16,137 nucleotides of DNA from Thermoflexales bacterium. Its GTDB lineage: Bacteria > Chloroflexota > Anaerolineae > J036 > Brachytrichaceae. The first letter of the stretch is position 1. Each line of letters begins with the position of its first letter. The DNA lies in assembly GCA_017998555.1 (NCBI GenBank), contig JAGOCU010000007.1, positions 1 through 16,137 of the forward strand. The letters run 5' to 3'. Shown here piece after piece: positions 6,384 to 14,092 of the stretch. The position numbers were made by a program, and so were the translations under genes. The notes under the pieces are model-generated. The model did no database searches. It was not told the DNA's origin and worked only from the letters and a program-made list of their open reading frames with translations.

Positions 6384-7660
6384 ACCAAACCCTCACGCCC
6401 CCCCGCCGCATGCAGGGCCGCTTGCGGCCGCCCAGTGACCGCAGCATTACGGTGCGGGCCGCCCTGCTGGGCGCGCTCGCCGACGGCGAGACGCGCGTGC
6501 GGCAGCCACTGGATTCGGACGACGCGCAGGCTGCGATGAATTGCGCGCGCGCGCTTGGCGCAGCGGTGGATTTTGGAAACGAACTCGTGATCGGCGGCCG
6601 CGGTCTGCGCGGGCTGCATGCGCCGGCGGGCCCGCTCCTGTGCGATTCCTCGGGCACCACCATGCGGCTGCTGGCTGGTCTTGTCGCCGGGCTGGGGTTT
6701 GATTGCGTGATCGATGGGAGTCCGCAACTACGCCGCCGACCCATGCGCCGCATCGCCGAACCGCTGGCGCTGATGGGTGCGCGGATCGCGGACGTGGACG
6801 GCTGCGCGCCGCTGACACTGCGGGCCGCCACGCTGCGCGGCATCGACTACAGCCTGCCCGTGGCGAGCGCGCAGGTGAAATCGTCGATCCTGCTGGCCGG
6901 ATTGCGCGCTACGGGTCAGACCACCACCCGAGAGCCCGCGCCAACCCGCGATCACACCGAGCGCATGCTGCGGGCGATGGGAGCCGATGCGCGCACGATC
7001 GGAAACGCGACGACGCTGACCCCGCCCGCCCGCTTGGAAGCGATCTCAATGACGGCGCCCGGAGATTTCTCGTCTGCGGCGTTCTTCATCGTCGCCGGCC
7101 TGCTGCATCCAAACGCCGACATCACCCTCATCGATGTCGGGATCAACCCGACCCGAACCGGCCTGCTCGACGCGCTGCGCATGATGGGGGCCGGCATCGA
7201 ACTGCAGAACGAAGACGTGGAGGGCGGCGAGCCCGTGGCTGCGCTGCGTGTCCGCTCTTCGGGCCTGCGGGCGATCGAGGTCGCGGGCGACCTTACGGCC
7301 CGGATGATCGACGAACTGCCGGTCCTGGCAGTCGCCGCGACCCAGGCGCACGGGGTCACTGTTGTCCGTGACGCGCAGGAACTGCGGGTGAAGGAGAGCA
7401 ATCGCCTGGAGGGATTGGTCGCCGAGTTACGCAAGCTTGGCGCCCGAATCGAGCCGACGCCGGATGGATTCGTTGTCGAGGGCCCTACCCCGCTGCGCGG
7501 CGCAGTTGTTGATGGCCTGGCGGACCATCGCATGGCGATGTCACTGGCCGTGGCCGCGCTGGTCGCACCGGGCGAGACCACCCTCCTGGGCGCGGAGTGC
7601 GTGGCCAAGACCTATCCGGGTTTTTTCGCCGATCTCGAGAACTTGATGGAGCGCGCGTGA
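6380..7660 (+). CDS. aroA: 3-Phosphoshikimate 1-carboxyvinyltransferase (EPSP synthase)
   Basis: Transfers the enolpyruvyl group of PEP to shikimate 3-phosphate, the sixth step of the pathway and the target of glyphosate. The protein has 426 residues, close to the usual 427. Clear motifs are SAQVKSSILLAGL (163-175), TRDHTERML (189-197), GDFSSAAFF (229-237), DELPVLAVAA (311-320), RVKESNRL (336-343), DHRMAM (382-387) and KTYPGFF (410-416). Catalytic D311 and E339 and substrate-binding R384 and K410 are present. Two highly conserved positions differ. The usual PGDKSISHR reads PSDRSITVR (18-26), replacing the Lys equivalent to E. coli K22 with Arg21. The usual GN(S/A)GT reads DSSGT (89-93), replacing the PEP-site Asn. 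The gene starts in the ATGA overlap with tyrA and ends in a GTGA overlap with aroE. Confidence 0.95.
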   Translation: MNQTLTPPRRMQGRLRPPSDRSITVRAALLGALADGETRVRQPLDSDDAQAAMNCARALGAAVDFGNELVIGGRGLRGLHAPAGPLLCDSSGTTMRLLAGLVAGLGFDCVIDGSPQLRRRPMRRIAEPLALMGARIADVDGCAPLTLRAATLRGIDYSLPVASAQVKSSILLAGLRATGQTTTREPAPTRDHTERMLRAMGADARTIGNATTLTPPARLEAISMTAPGDFSSAAFFIVAGLLHPNADITLIDVGINPTRTGLLDALRMMGAGIELQNEDVEGGEPVAALRVRSSGLRAIEVAGDLTARMIDELPVLAVAATQAHGVTVVRDAQELRVKESNRLEGLVAELRKLGARIEPTPDGFVVEGPTPLRGAVVDGLADHRMAMSLAVAALVAPGETTLLGAECVAKTYPGFFADLENLMERA

Positions 7661-8481
7661 GGGTTGGCCTTTTCGGTTATCCTGTCGCCCACTCCGCCTC
7701 GCCGAGGATGCACAACGCCGCATTCGCCGCGCTGGGGCTGGCCGACTGGCGTTATGAGCTGTGGGAGACAGCGCCAGAAGACCTGGGCGGGCGCATTGCC
7801 GCATTGCAGGCGGACCCGGACATCGCCGGGGCCAATGTGACGATCCCGCACAAACAGGCGGTTGTCGCCCATCTCGACGGCGTCAGCGAACACGCCCTGG
7901 CAATCGGCGCCGTCAACACCCTTTTCCGCGCTGGCGGCCGGCTGCTCGGCGATAACACGGACTGGATTGGTTTTTTGGATGATCTGCGACGGCATGGCCT
8001 GGGCAGCCTCGCTGGGGCCCGCGCGCTGATCCTGGGCGCGGGAGGCTCGGCCCGCGCCATTTGCTATGCCCTCGTGCGCGCAGGCGCCGAGGCGCGGGTC
8101 GTCAATCGCGATCCGGCCCGGGCCGAAGCCCTGGCCGCCAGCCTGCCCGGCGTTCGCGCCCTGCCGATGCTGGATCAGGCTCAGGCTCTGGCGACTGACC
8201 TCATCATCAACTGCACCTCGGCGGGGATGGAACCCCACGAGACAACAACGCCCTGGCCGGCAGATTTGCTCTTTCCCCGCCAGGCTACGGTCTACGATCT
8301 GGTTTACAAGCCGGCCACAACCCGTCTGATGCGTGAGGCCGCCGGCGCCGGTCTGCGCATCCTCGGCGGGATTGGCATGCTGGCCGAGCAGGGGGCGGAA
8401 GCCTTTTCGCTCTGGACAGGTCGAGATGCCCGTGAGGCATCGGTTATCATGCGTCGGACCCTCGGAGTGTCCCCAGCATGA
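7657..8481 (+). CDS. aroE: Shikimate dehydrogenase (NADP+)
   Basis: Reduces 3-dehydroshikimate to shikimate with NADPH. The 274-residue protein shows the substrate-binding HSASP motif (12-16, family SxS), NVTIPHK with catalytic K66, GDNTDWIGF with D102, the nucleotide loop GAGGSA (127-132), a VNRD segment at 149-152 and the C-terminal GGIGMLAEQGAEAF. The GTG at 7657 is preferred over an in-frame ATG 60 bp upstream inside aroA: it begins the protein directly with the VGLFGYPV strand, overlaps the aroA stop as GTGA, and has GGAG at 7648-7651, five nt upstream. The stop overlaps pepC by 4 bp. Length and motifs are normal for AroE. Confidence 0.95.
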   Translation: MRVGLFGYPVAHSASPRMHNAAFAALGLADWRYELWETAPEDLGGRIAALQADPDIAGANVTIPHKQAVVAHLDGVSEHALAIGAVNTLFRAGGRLLGDNTDWIGFLDDLRRHGLGSLAGARALILGAGGSARAICYALVRAGAEARVVNRDPARAEALAASLPGVRALPMLDQAQALATDLIINCTSAGMEPHETTTPWPADLLFPRQATVYDLVYKPATTRLMREAAGAGLRILGGIGMLAEQGAEAFSLWTGRDAREASVIMRRTLGVSPA

Positions 8482-9839
8482 GCCATTTTGACCCCAATCT
8501 TCAAGTGTCCCCCGACCGTGCCCAGGCGTGGAGCGCGGCATTCGCCGCTGACCCCAAGAATCGCCTGGCACTCAACGCGATCACAAAGACCAGCGCCCAC
8601 GCAGTCGCCCTGGATCGGACCGTGCTGAACCGCAACGATCATGTCTACTCGCATGCGCTGAAATCCAACGATGCCACCTCGCAGGAGCACAGCGGGCGGT
8701 GCTGGCTTTTTGCCGGTCTGAATCTTTTCAGGGTCGAAGCCAGGAAGCGCTTGAATCTTGAAAAGTTCGAGTTCTCCCAGACGTATCCGATGTTCTGGGA
8801 CAAACTCGAGAAATCGAACTTCTTCCTCGAAAGCATCATTGCGACGGCCGGCGAGCCCGTCGACGGACGCCTGGTTCAGTTTCTGCTCCAATCACCGATT
8901 CAGGATGGCGGGCAATGGGACATGTTCGCCAACCTCGTCCGCAAGTACGGGGTCGTGCCCAAATCGGTGATGCGCGAGACGGAAAGCAGCGGAAACTCGG
9001 CGCTGATGAATGCGCGCGTCACAACCCGGCTGCGCGAGCATGCAGCCGAACTTCGCGCGCTTGGGGCGCGGGGCGCCTCGCCCGCGGCGCTGCAGGCCCG
9101 CAAGGCCGACATGCTGGCCGAGATCTACCGCATGCTGGCCATTCACCTCGGCGAGCCGCCTCGCTCATTTCACTGGCAATGGCGGGACAAAGACGACGTG
9201 TTTCATCGCGACGGCGCGTTGACACCGCGCGAGTTCTTTGACAAGTATGTCGCTTATCCGTTGGACGATCTCGTCTGTCTGATCCATTGTCCGATGGACG
9301 GCCGGGCGTTCAATCAGTTGTACACCATCGGCCATCTCGGCAATGTCGCCGAAGGCGACATCGTCCGCTACCTGAACGTCGATCTGGCCACCTTCAAGCA
9401 GGCGGCCGCCGACATGATCGTCAAGCGGTCCGAACCGGTCTGGTTTGGCTGCGACGTCGGGCAGCGTTTCAACCGTGATCTGGGCGTCCTGGATTTGGAT
9501 GTCTACGACTATGCCCTGACTTATGGGGTGACCCACACGGCCGGCAAAGCGGAGCGCCTGTCCTATGCCCACAGCATGATGACCCACGCCATGGTGTTTA
9601 CGGGCGTCGACATCGACGCCGAAGGCGCGCCGACGAAGTGGCGGGTTGAAAACAGCTGGGGCGAGTCGATTGGCGAAAAGGGATTCATGATCATGACCGA
9701 CGCCTGGTTTGACGAGTACATGTATGAAGTGCTTGTGCGCAAGGAGCTCGTCCCGCCCGCCGCCCTCGCCGCGCTGGACGGCGCGCCGATTGTGCTGCCG
9801 CCCTGGGATCCCATGGGATCGCTGGCCGCTTCAGGCTGA
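8478..9839 (+). CDS. pepC: Aminopeptidase C / bleomycin hydrolase (peptidase family C1B)
   Basis: A papain-fold cysteine aminopeptidase of 453 residues that would release N-terminal amino acids from peptides in the cytoplasm; family members form hexameric barrels with the active sites inside. The catalytic set is complete: Q69 and C75 in the QEHSGRCWLFA segment, H370 in THAMVFTGV and N392 in WRVENSWGE. The C-terminus, PWDPMGSLAASG, resembles the arm that in this family reaches into the active site and sets aminopeptidase specificity; it seems a few residues longer than the common ending at the GALA-like motif. No signal peptide is present. Its ATG overlaps the aroE stop (ATGA) and aroC follows after 3 bp, so it is firmly inside the aromatic operon and probably under the same attenuator. 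This is an unusual setting; recycling of aromatic residues from peptides is a possible reason, but that is inference. Confidence 0.95.
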   Translation: MSHFDPNLQVSPDRAQAWSAAFAADPKNRLALNAITKTSAHAVALDRTVLNRNDHVYSHALKSNDATSQEHSGRCWLFAGLNLFRVEARKRLNLEKFEFSQTYPMFWDKLEKSNFFLESIIATAGEPVDGRLVQFLLQSPIQDGGQWDMFANLVRKYGVVPKSVMRETESSGNSALMNARVTTRLREHAAELRALGARGASPAALQARKADMLAEIYRMLAIHLGEPPRSFHWQWRDKDDVFHRDGALTPREFFDKYVAYPLDDLVCLIHCPMDGRAFNQLYTIGHLGNVAEGDIVRYLNVDLATFKQAAADMIVKRSEPVWFGCDVGQRFNRDLGVLDLDVYDYALTYGVTHTAGKAERLSYAHSMMTHAMVFTGVDIDAEGAPTKWRVENSWGESIGEKGFMIMTDAWFDEYMYEVLVRKELVPPAALAALDGAPIVLPPWDPMGSLAASG

Positions 9840-9842
9840 CCG

Positions 9843-11048
9843 ATGCTGCGCTTTCTGACCGCGGGCGAGTCGCACGGCCCCTCCCTGACCGCCATTCTCG
9901 AAGGCATGCCGGCCGGTATGCCGCTCAACGGCGAGCACATTGATCGCGAACTGGCGCGCCGCCAGCAGGGTTATGGCAGCGGCGGCAGGATGAAGATCGA
10001 ACGAGATCATGCCCGGATTACGTCGGGCGTGATGGCGGGCAAGACCACCGGCGGGCCGATTGCGTTCACGGTGGAGAACCTTGATTTCGCCAAGTGGCGC
10101 GAGCGTGACGTCGAACCCATGACGATCCCGCGTCCGGGCCATGCCGACTTGACCGGCGCCGTGAAATACGGGTATCGCGAGTTGCGTCTGTCGCTTGAAC
10201 GCGCATCGGCCCGCGAGACGACGATGCGGGTGGCCGTCGGGGCGGCCTGTCGGCGGCTGCTCTCCGAATTTGGCATTACGGTCGGAGGCTATGTCGTCAG
10301 CCTGGGCCGGATTGGCATCACAAGCTGGGGCCTGGTCACAACCGAGCGCGAGACCCCGCTCGACCCGGCGATCTTCGCGCAGCGGTTCTTGGCCGCCGAG
10401 GCAAGTGACGTGCGCTGCTACGAGGACGTGCTGGCCGAACGAATGCGCGCGCTCATCCGCAAGACGATGGATGACAAGGACACCCTGGGCGGTGTGGTCG
10501 AGGTCGCGGCGCTGGGCGTGCCCCCGGGCCTGGGCAGCCATACGCACTGGGATCGCCGGCTTTCCACCCGCCTGATGGCGGCGGTCGGCAGCATCCATGC
10601 GGTCAAAGGCGTCGAAATTGGAGACGGATTCGCCGAATCGCTGCATCCCGGTACGCGCTCGCAAGACGAACTGACAGTGGTGGATGGCAATCTGACCCTT
10701 GGCAGCAACCACGCCGGCGGGCTCGAGGGCGGCATCTCAAATGGCGCGCCCATCGTGGTTCGGGCGGCCTTCAAACCAATCGCCACCACCCTGAACCCAT
10801 TGAAGTCGGTCGATCTTGCGACGGGCGAAGCAGTAACCACCAAGTACGAGCGCAGCGACTTCTGCCAGGTGCCGCGGGCGGTGCCTATCGTCGAGGCCAT
10901 GGTTTGCCAGGTGCTGGCCGATGCGCTGATTGAGAAGCTGGGCGGCGATTCAATCGGCGAAATGATGCCGCGCTTTGACGCGCTGCGCCGGATGCGGCTG
11001 TCGGATCTGCCCATGGACAACACACCCTGGCGCTTCAATTACGAATAG
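9843..11048 (+). CDS. aroC: Chorismate synthase
   Basis: Converts EPSP to chorismate by trans-1,4-elimination of phosphate, using reduced FMN. The 401-residue protein carries the signature set in order: TAGESHGPSL, RRQQGYGSGGRMKIE, RPGHADLTGAVKYG, SLERASARETTMRVAVGA, HWDRRLSTRLM, GVEIGDGF, NHAGGLEGGISNG and the C-terminal RSDFCQVPRAVPIVEAM. Its length matches the longer Gram-positive-type enzymes. It starts 3 bp after pepC and ends 3 bp before moxR, with no promoter or hairpin between them. Whether it needs a separate flavin reductase cannot be seen; none is encoded nearby. Confidence 0.97.
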   Translation: MLRFLTAGESHGPSLTAILEGMPAGMPLNGEHIDRELARRQQGYGSGGRMKIERDHARITSGVMAGKTTGGPIAFTVENLDFAKWRERDVEPMTIPRPGHADLTGAVKYGYRELRLSLERASARETTMRVAVGAACRRLLSEFGITVGGYVVSLGRIGITSWGLVTTERETPLDPAIFAQRFLAAEASDVRCYEDVLAERMRALIRKTMDDKDTLGGVVEVAALGVPPGLGSHTHWDRRLSTRLMAAVGSIHAVKGVEIGDGFAESLHPGTRSQDELTVVDGNLTLGSNHAGGLEGGISNGAPIVVRAAFKPIATTLNPLKSVDLATGEAVTTKYERSDFCQVPRAVPIVEAMVCQVLADALIEKLGGDSIGEMMPRFDALRRMRLSDLPMDNTPWRFNYE

Positions 11049-11051
11049 CAC

Positions 11052-12047
11052 ATGACGACTTCTCCAGCGCCCGGCGCGCTCACCCCCGATCAGTTCAATG
11101 CCACCGCCGCCCGGATTGAGGCGGAGGTGTCCAAGATCATCATTGGGCAGGCTGACGTGATCCGGCATACCCTGCTGGCCATCATCGCCAACGGGCATGT
11201 CCTGCTCGAGGGTCTGCCCGGTCTGGGCAAGACGTCACTGGTCCGCGCGTTTGCGGACGCCCTCGACTTGCGGTTTTCGCGTATCCAGTTCACGCCAGAC
11301 CTGATGCCGGCCGACATTGTCGGAACCGATATTCTGGAGGAACAAGAGTCCGGCCGGCGCGCCTTTCGATTTCAGGCCGGCCCGGTCTTTGCCAATATCG
11401 TGCTGGCCGACGAGATCAACCGCGCGTCCCCAAAAACTCAATCCGCGCTGCTCGAAGCCATGCAGGAGCGCACGGTCACCGTGCTGGGGCGGACCTACAA
11501 GGTTCAGTCGCCTTTTTTTGTCCTGGCCACCCAGAACCCGATCGACATGGAGGGCACCTATCCCTTGCCCGAAGCCCAGCTTGATCGCTTCATGTTCAAG
11601 TTGAACGTCGGGTTCCCGGATGCGGATGCGCTGGCCGTCATTCTGGACCAGACGACGGGTGACAAGACCGCGAGCGCCCAGCGCGTGGCCGATGCCAGCA
11701 CGTTGCTGGCCATGAACGCTTATGCCCGGCAGGTTCCCGCGGCGTCCGCCGTCGTCCGGCACGCCGCCGCCCTCATCTCGGCCACCCACCCCGAGTCGGA
11801 TCTGGCCCCCGACATGGTGCGCAAGTACGTGCGTTATGGCAGCAGCCCGCGCGGCGCCCAGGCTCTGCTGCTCGGGGCGCGCTCGCTGGCGTTGTTGAGC
11901 GGCCGGTTCAACGTGGCCATCGACGATGTGCGCAGCCTGGCCGCGGCCGCCCTGCGACACCGAATCCTGCTGAACTTCGAGGGTCAGGCCGACGGCATCC
12001 GGACGGACGACATCGTGCAGGCGGCTCTGACCGCCACGTCAGGCTGA
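11052..12047 (+). CDS. MoxR family AAA+ ATPase
   Basis: A 331-residue ATPase of the MoxR group, which act as chaperone-like motors that help mature or activate partner protein complexes. Visible motifs are Walker A GLPGLGKT (54-61), Walker B VLADE (117-121) continuing into INRASPKTQSALLEAMQE, sensor ATQNPIDMEGTYPLPEAQLDRF (159-180, with N162), and a C-terminal lid domain. MoxR genes normally sit beside a DUF58 or von Willebrand factor A protein and often a transglutaminase-like gene. None is here: the next gene is a convergent deacetylase. It starts 3 bp after aroC and ends before a strong hairpin, so it is the last gene of the aromatic operon. Its client is unknown; it may act on partners encoded elsewhere. 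Confidence 0.93.
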   Translation: MTTSPAPGALTPDQFNATAARIEAEVSKIIIGQADVIRHTLLAIIANGHVLLEGLPGLGKTSLVRAFADALDLRFSRIQFTPDLMPADIVGTDILEEQESGRRAFRFQAGPVFANIVLADEINRASPKTQSALLEAMQERTVTVLGRTYKVQSPFFVLATQNPIDMEGTYPLPEAQLDRFMFKLNVGFPDADALAVILDQTTGDKTASAQRVADASTLLAMNAYARQVPAASAVVRHAAALISATHPESDLAPDMVRKYVRYGSSPRGAQALLLGARSLALLSGRFNVAIDDVRSLAAAALRHRILLNFEGQADGIRTDDIVQAALTATSG

Positions 12048-12058
12048 CTCCCCGATTT

Positions 12059-12100
12059 GAGAGCGCAACACCCCGACGGAAGCCGGGGTGTTGCGCTTTC
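12059..12100. terminator. Operon-end hairpin between convergent moxR and deacetylase genes
   Basis: Arms 12059-12075 and 12084-12100 pair over 17 bp including one G-U; the core AGCGCAACACCCCG (12062-12075) is perfectly matched by 12084-12097. The loop is 8 nt. It begins 12 nt after the moxR stop. T-runs are short (TTTC on the plus side, AAAT-complement on the minus side), so termination may be bidirectional but not of the strongest kind. Confidence 0.8.
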
Positions 12101-12127
12101 ACTTGAGATTTCGCCGCGCGTGCGGCA

Positions 12128-13309
12128 CTATCGGACCAGGTCGGCAAAATCGCGCAGCGTGCCTTCGCCGCGCACGCGCACGCGGGACCAGACCATCGCA
12201 TCGCTCAGAGTGTGCGTCTTCCCGTATTGCGTTGTCACCGCGGCGAGCACATTGGCCGACCGCGCGACCCGAACCGTGTTGTCATCAAAAAAGCCGCCTG
12301 GGTAGCAGAAAAACTGCGGGCGCTTGCCGGTATAGGCCTGGATGCTTTCGATCGCGCCGAGGATCTGCCACACCAGAAAATCGTCGTTGCGGCGGCGCAG
12401 ATCGGCATGCGAGCGGGTGTGGTTCTCGATGCTCATACCGGAATCGTTCAGGGCCTGGACCATCGGCCAGGTCAGATACGCCGGGTGGCCGGCATGGATG
12501 AAGTCCGTCACGACGAAGAAGGTAGCCCGCATGCCGTATTTTTTGAGCAGCGGCAGCGCGTTCTCGTAGGCGTCGCGGTAGCCATCGTCAAACGTGAGAA
12601 TCACGGATTTCGCTGGAAGACCACGCCCGCCCGCAAGGGCGTCGTACAGGTCTCCCAGACCAATCGTCGTATAGCCGTTTTCCTTCAGATAGGCAAGCTG
12701 TTGCTCAAACATTGCCGGCGCCACGGACAAGTCAATTCGGATGCGGTCGGCGTCAGGCGGCGGGACCGACAGATAGTGATACATCAAGATCGGCACGCGC
12801 GCTTCACGGACAGCGGCGACCCCGGCGGCGGCCGGCGCTGTCGGCGCAACTGGCCGCACGGACGCTGGATCGGGTGTGCGCAGCAGCGCGGCTGGCGCGG
12901 GCGTTGCCGTCGGGGAAACCCGCGCGACGCGGTTATCTACCGGGTCCGACATCGGTGTGTAGGCCGCGGTTGGGAGAGGGGTTGCCGGCAAGGCGACCGG
13001 CGCCGGCGTGGGCGTGGGCGTGTCGAGCGCGGCCGGAGTCTGGGGCGGGTCAAGCGATTCGGCCGGAATTGCGTCCCCCAGTGACGGGTCCTCCGCCATG
13101 GCCTCCGCTCCGAGCGATTCCACCGTCGGCGGCGCAATCGCAAACGCCGTGGCTTCAACCACGACGGTCGGGTCGAGCGTGGCCTCCGAATGCGCTCCAA
13201 CCACTGAAGGCGCGGCGGGGGGCGTGGATGAGGTCAGCGCAAGCAGAAAAACGGTAAGGACGGCAAATGCCGCAACGACTGCCTGGTGCACCCCCTTCAT
13301 CGCCGGCAT
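12128..13309 (-). CDS. Secreted or membrane-anchored polysaccharide deacetylase (NodB domain)
   Basis: A carbohydrate esterase family 4 type protein of 393 residues, predicted to remove N- or O-acetyl groups from a surface or wall polysaccharide outside the membrane. A hydrophobic N-terminal segment (about 10-27) is a signal peptide or membrane anchor. A long low-complexity linker rich in Pro, Thr and Ala (about 28-165) leads to the NodB domain (about 170-393). There the motif TFDD supplies catalytic D241 and metal ligand D242, NHTRSH supplies H297 and H301, and FCYPGG (334-339) is motif 3. The start could be the ATG at 13309 or the in-frame ATG at 13300 three codons later (MKGVHQ). The second fits a leaderless mRNA, because a TATAAT box overlaps the first ATG. 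Its gene diverges from gluconokinase and converges on moxR. The exact substrate is not readable. Confidence 0.9.
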   Translation of the reverse strand: MPAMKGVHQAVVAAFAVLTVFLLALTSSTPPAAPSVVGAHSEATLDPTVVVEATAFAIAPPTVESLGAEAMAEDPSLGDAIPAESLDPPQTPAALDTPTPTPAPVALPATPLPTAAYTPMSDPVDNRVARVSPTATPAPAALLRTPDPASVRPVAPTAPAAAGVAAVREARVPILMYHYLSVPPPDADRIRIDLSVAPAMFEQQLAYLKENGYTTIGLGDLYDALAGGRGLPAKSVILTFDDGYRDAYENALPLLKKYGMRATFFVVTDFIHAGHPAYLTWPMVQALNDSGMSIENHTRSHADLRRRNDDFLVWQILGAIESIQAYTGKRPQFFCYPGGFFDDNTVRVARSANVLAAVTTQYGKTHTLSDAMVWSRVRVRGEGTLRDFADLVR

Positions 13310-13334
13310 TATATGCGGCGGCCCGCTTTGTCAC
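13308..13334 (-). promoter_or_regulatory. Candidate promoter of the polysaccharide deacetylase gene
   Basis: On the minus strand a perfect TATAAT occupies 13313-13308 and overlaps the first ATG of the deacetylase. GTGACA (13334-13329, 5 of 6 to TTGACA) lies upstream with a short 15-bp spacer. The predicted start of transcription falls at or beside the second in-frame ATG (13300), which would make a leaderless message. Confidence 0.5.
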
Positions 13335-13430
13335 CGGTCTATAGCGCACTGCAGGCGCGTTACAGGTGCTGCGGGGCATCAGACCGAGAACAGCGGACTG
13401 CGCAACGGCCATGGCGCGGCTATTGTGGTC

Positions 13431-13459
13431 TCAACAGGTGTTTGGATCGCTTCTATAAT
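13431..13459 (+). promoter_or_regulatory. gntK: Candidate promoter of gntK
   Basis: TCAACA (13431-13436), a 17-bp spacer and a perfect TATAAT (13454-13459). The predicted transcript start (about 13466) is within 2 nt of the GTG start codon at 13468, so the mRNA is probably leaderless. The rest of the divergent region 13310-13430 shows no other feature I can name. Confidence 0.7.
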
Positions 13460-13467
13460 CGGACACT

Positions 13468-13989
13468 GTGTCAGGGCAATCACATCATGCAACGCCTGTG
13501 TTTGTCGTCGTCATGGGCGTCTCAGGTTCGGGCAAGACCACCATCGGGCGGGCGCTGGCGCATCGGCTTGGCTGGCCGTTTCACGATGCGGATGATCATC
13601 ATCCAGCCGCCAATGTCGAGAAAATGCGCCAGGGGATCCCGCTCACGGATGTGGATCGGGGGCCGTGGCTCACAGCGCTGCGAAAGATCATCGACGCCTC
13701 GATTGACAAGGGCGAGCCGGGAGTCCTGGCCTGTTCTGCGCTCAAACAGCGCTACCGCGACATTTTGAGCGTGCCCGGGTTGCGTTTCGTCCACCTGCGC
13801 GGCGATCTGGCGACGATCCGCGCTCGGATGGAGGGGCGCCAGCACTTCATGCCCATCAAGCTGCTCGAGAGCCAGTTCCTGGCCCTGGAGGAGCCGGCCG
13901 ACGCCATCGTCATTGACGTGGCGCTGTCGGTTGATGCCCAGGTCGACACCATCTTGGCAGCCCTCAACGCGGCGGCCAGACCGACCTGA
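13468..13989 (+). CDS. gntK: Gluconokinase
   Basis: Phosphorylates D-gluconate to 6-phosphogluconate with ATP, feeding the pentose phosphate or Entner-Doudoroff route. The 173-residue protein is of normal size for the small P-loop gluconokinases. It shows Walker A GVSGSGKTT, the diagnostic DADDHHPAANVEKM segment, GIPLTDVDRGPWL, LACSALKQRYRD and FVHLRGD followed by RQHFMPIKLLESQF. The GTG at 13468 is the start used here because it matches a leaderless transcript from the TATAAT box. A GTG at 13498 is possible, while the ATG at 13513 would remove the first beta strand before the P-loop. No gluconate permease or regulator is adjacent. Confidence 0.93.
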   Translation: MSGQSHHATPVFVVVMGVSGSGKTTIGRALAHRLGWPFHDADDHHPAANVEKMRQGIPLTDVDRGPWLTALRKIIDASIDKGEPGVLACSALKQRYRDILSVPGLRFVHLRGDLATIRARMEGRQHFMPIKLLESQFLALEEPADAIVIDVALSVDAQVDTILAALNAAARPT

Positions 13990-14025
13990 CAGATCCCCCC
14001 GCTGGAAGCCGTCCTAAAAACATCA

Positions 14026-14072
14026 GGCGAGATCAGCATCCCCGCGCTTCGCGCGGGGATGCTGATCTCGCC
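14026..14072. terminator. Perfect 22-bp hairpin between convergent gntK and debranching enzyme genes
   Basis: Arms 14026-14047 and 14051-14072 are exact inverted complements around a TTC tip. On the minus strand the hairpin is followed within a few bases by TTTTT (complement of 14016-14020), so it reads best as the terminator of the debranching enzyme gene, whose stop lies 21 nt before it. On the plus strand only a weak A/T-rich stretch follows, yet it may also stop gntK transcripts. Confidence 0.82.
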
Positions 14073-14092
14073 AATGATTAATAGGATGACTT

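Noticed and set aside
13008..13595. Plus-strand ORF opposite the deacetylase linker and promoter region
   Set aside because: It is the complement of the low-complexity Pro/Thr/Ala linker and crosses the divergent promoters. It shows no domain.
13468..13989. Shikimate kinase for the aro operon
   Set aside because: The P-loop kinase has the gluconokinase hallmarks (DADDHHPAANVEKM, RQHFM) and lacks shikimate kinase motifs. It also has its own promoter.
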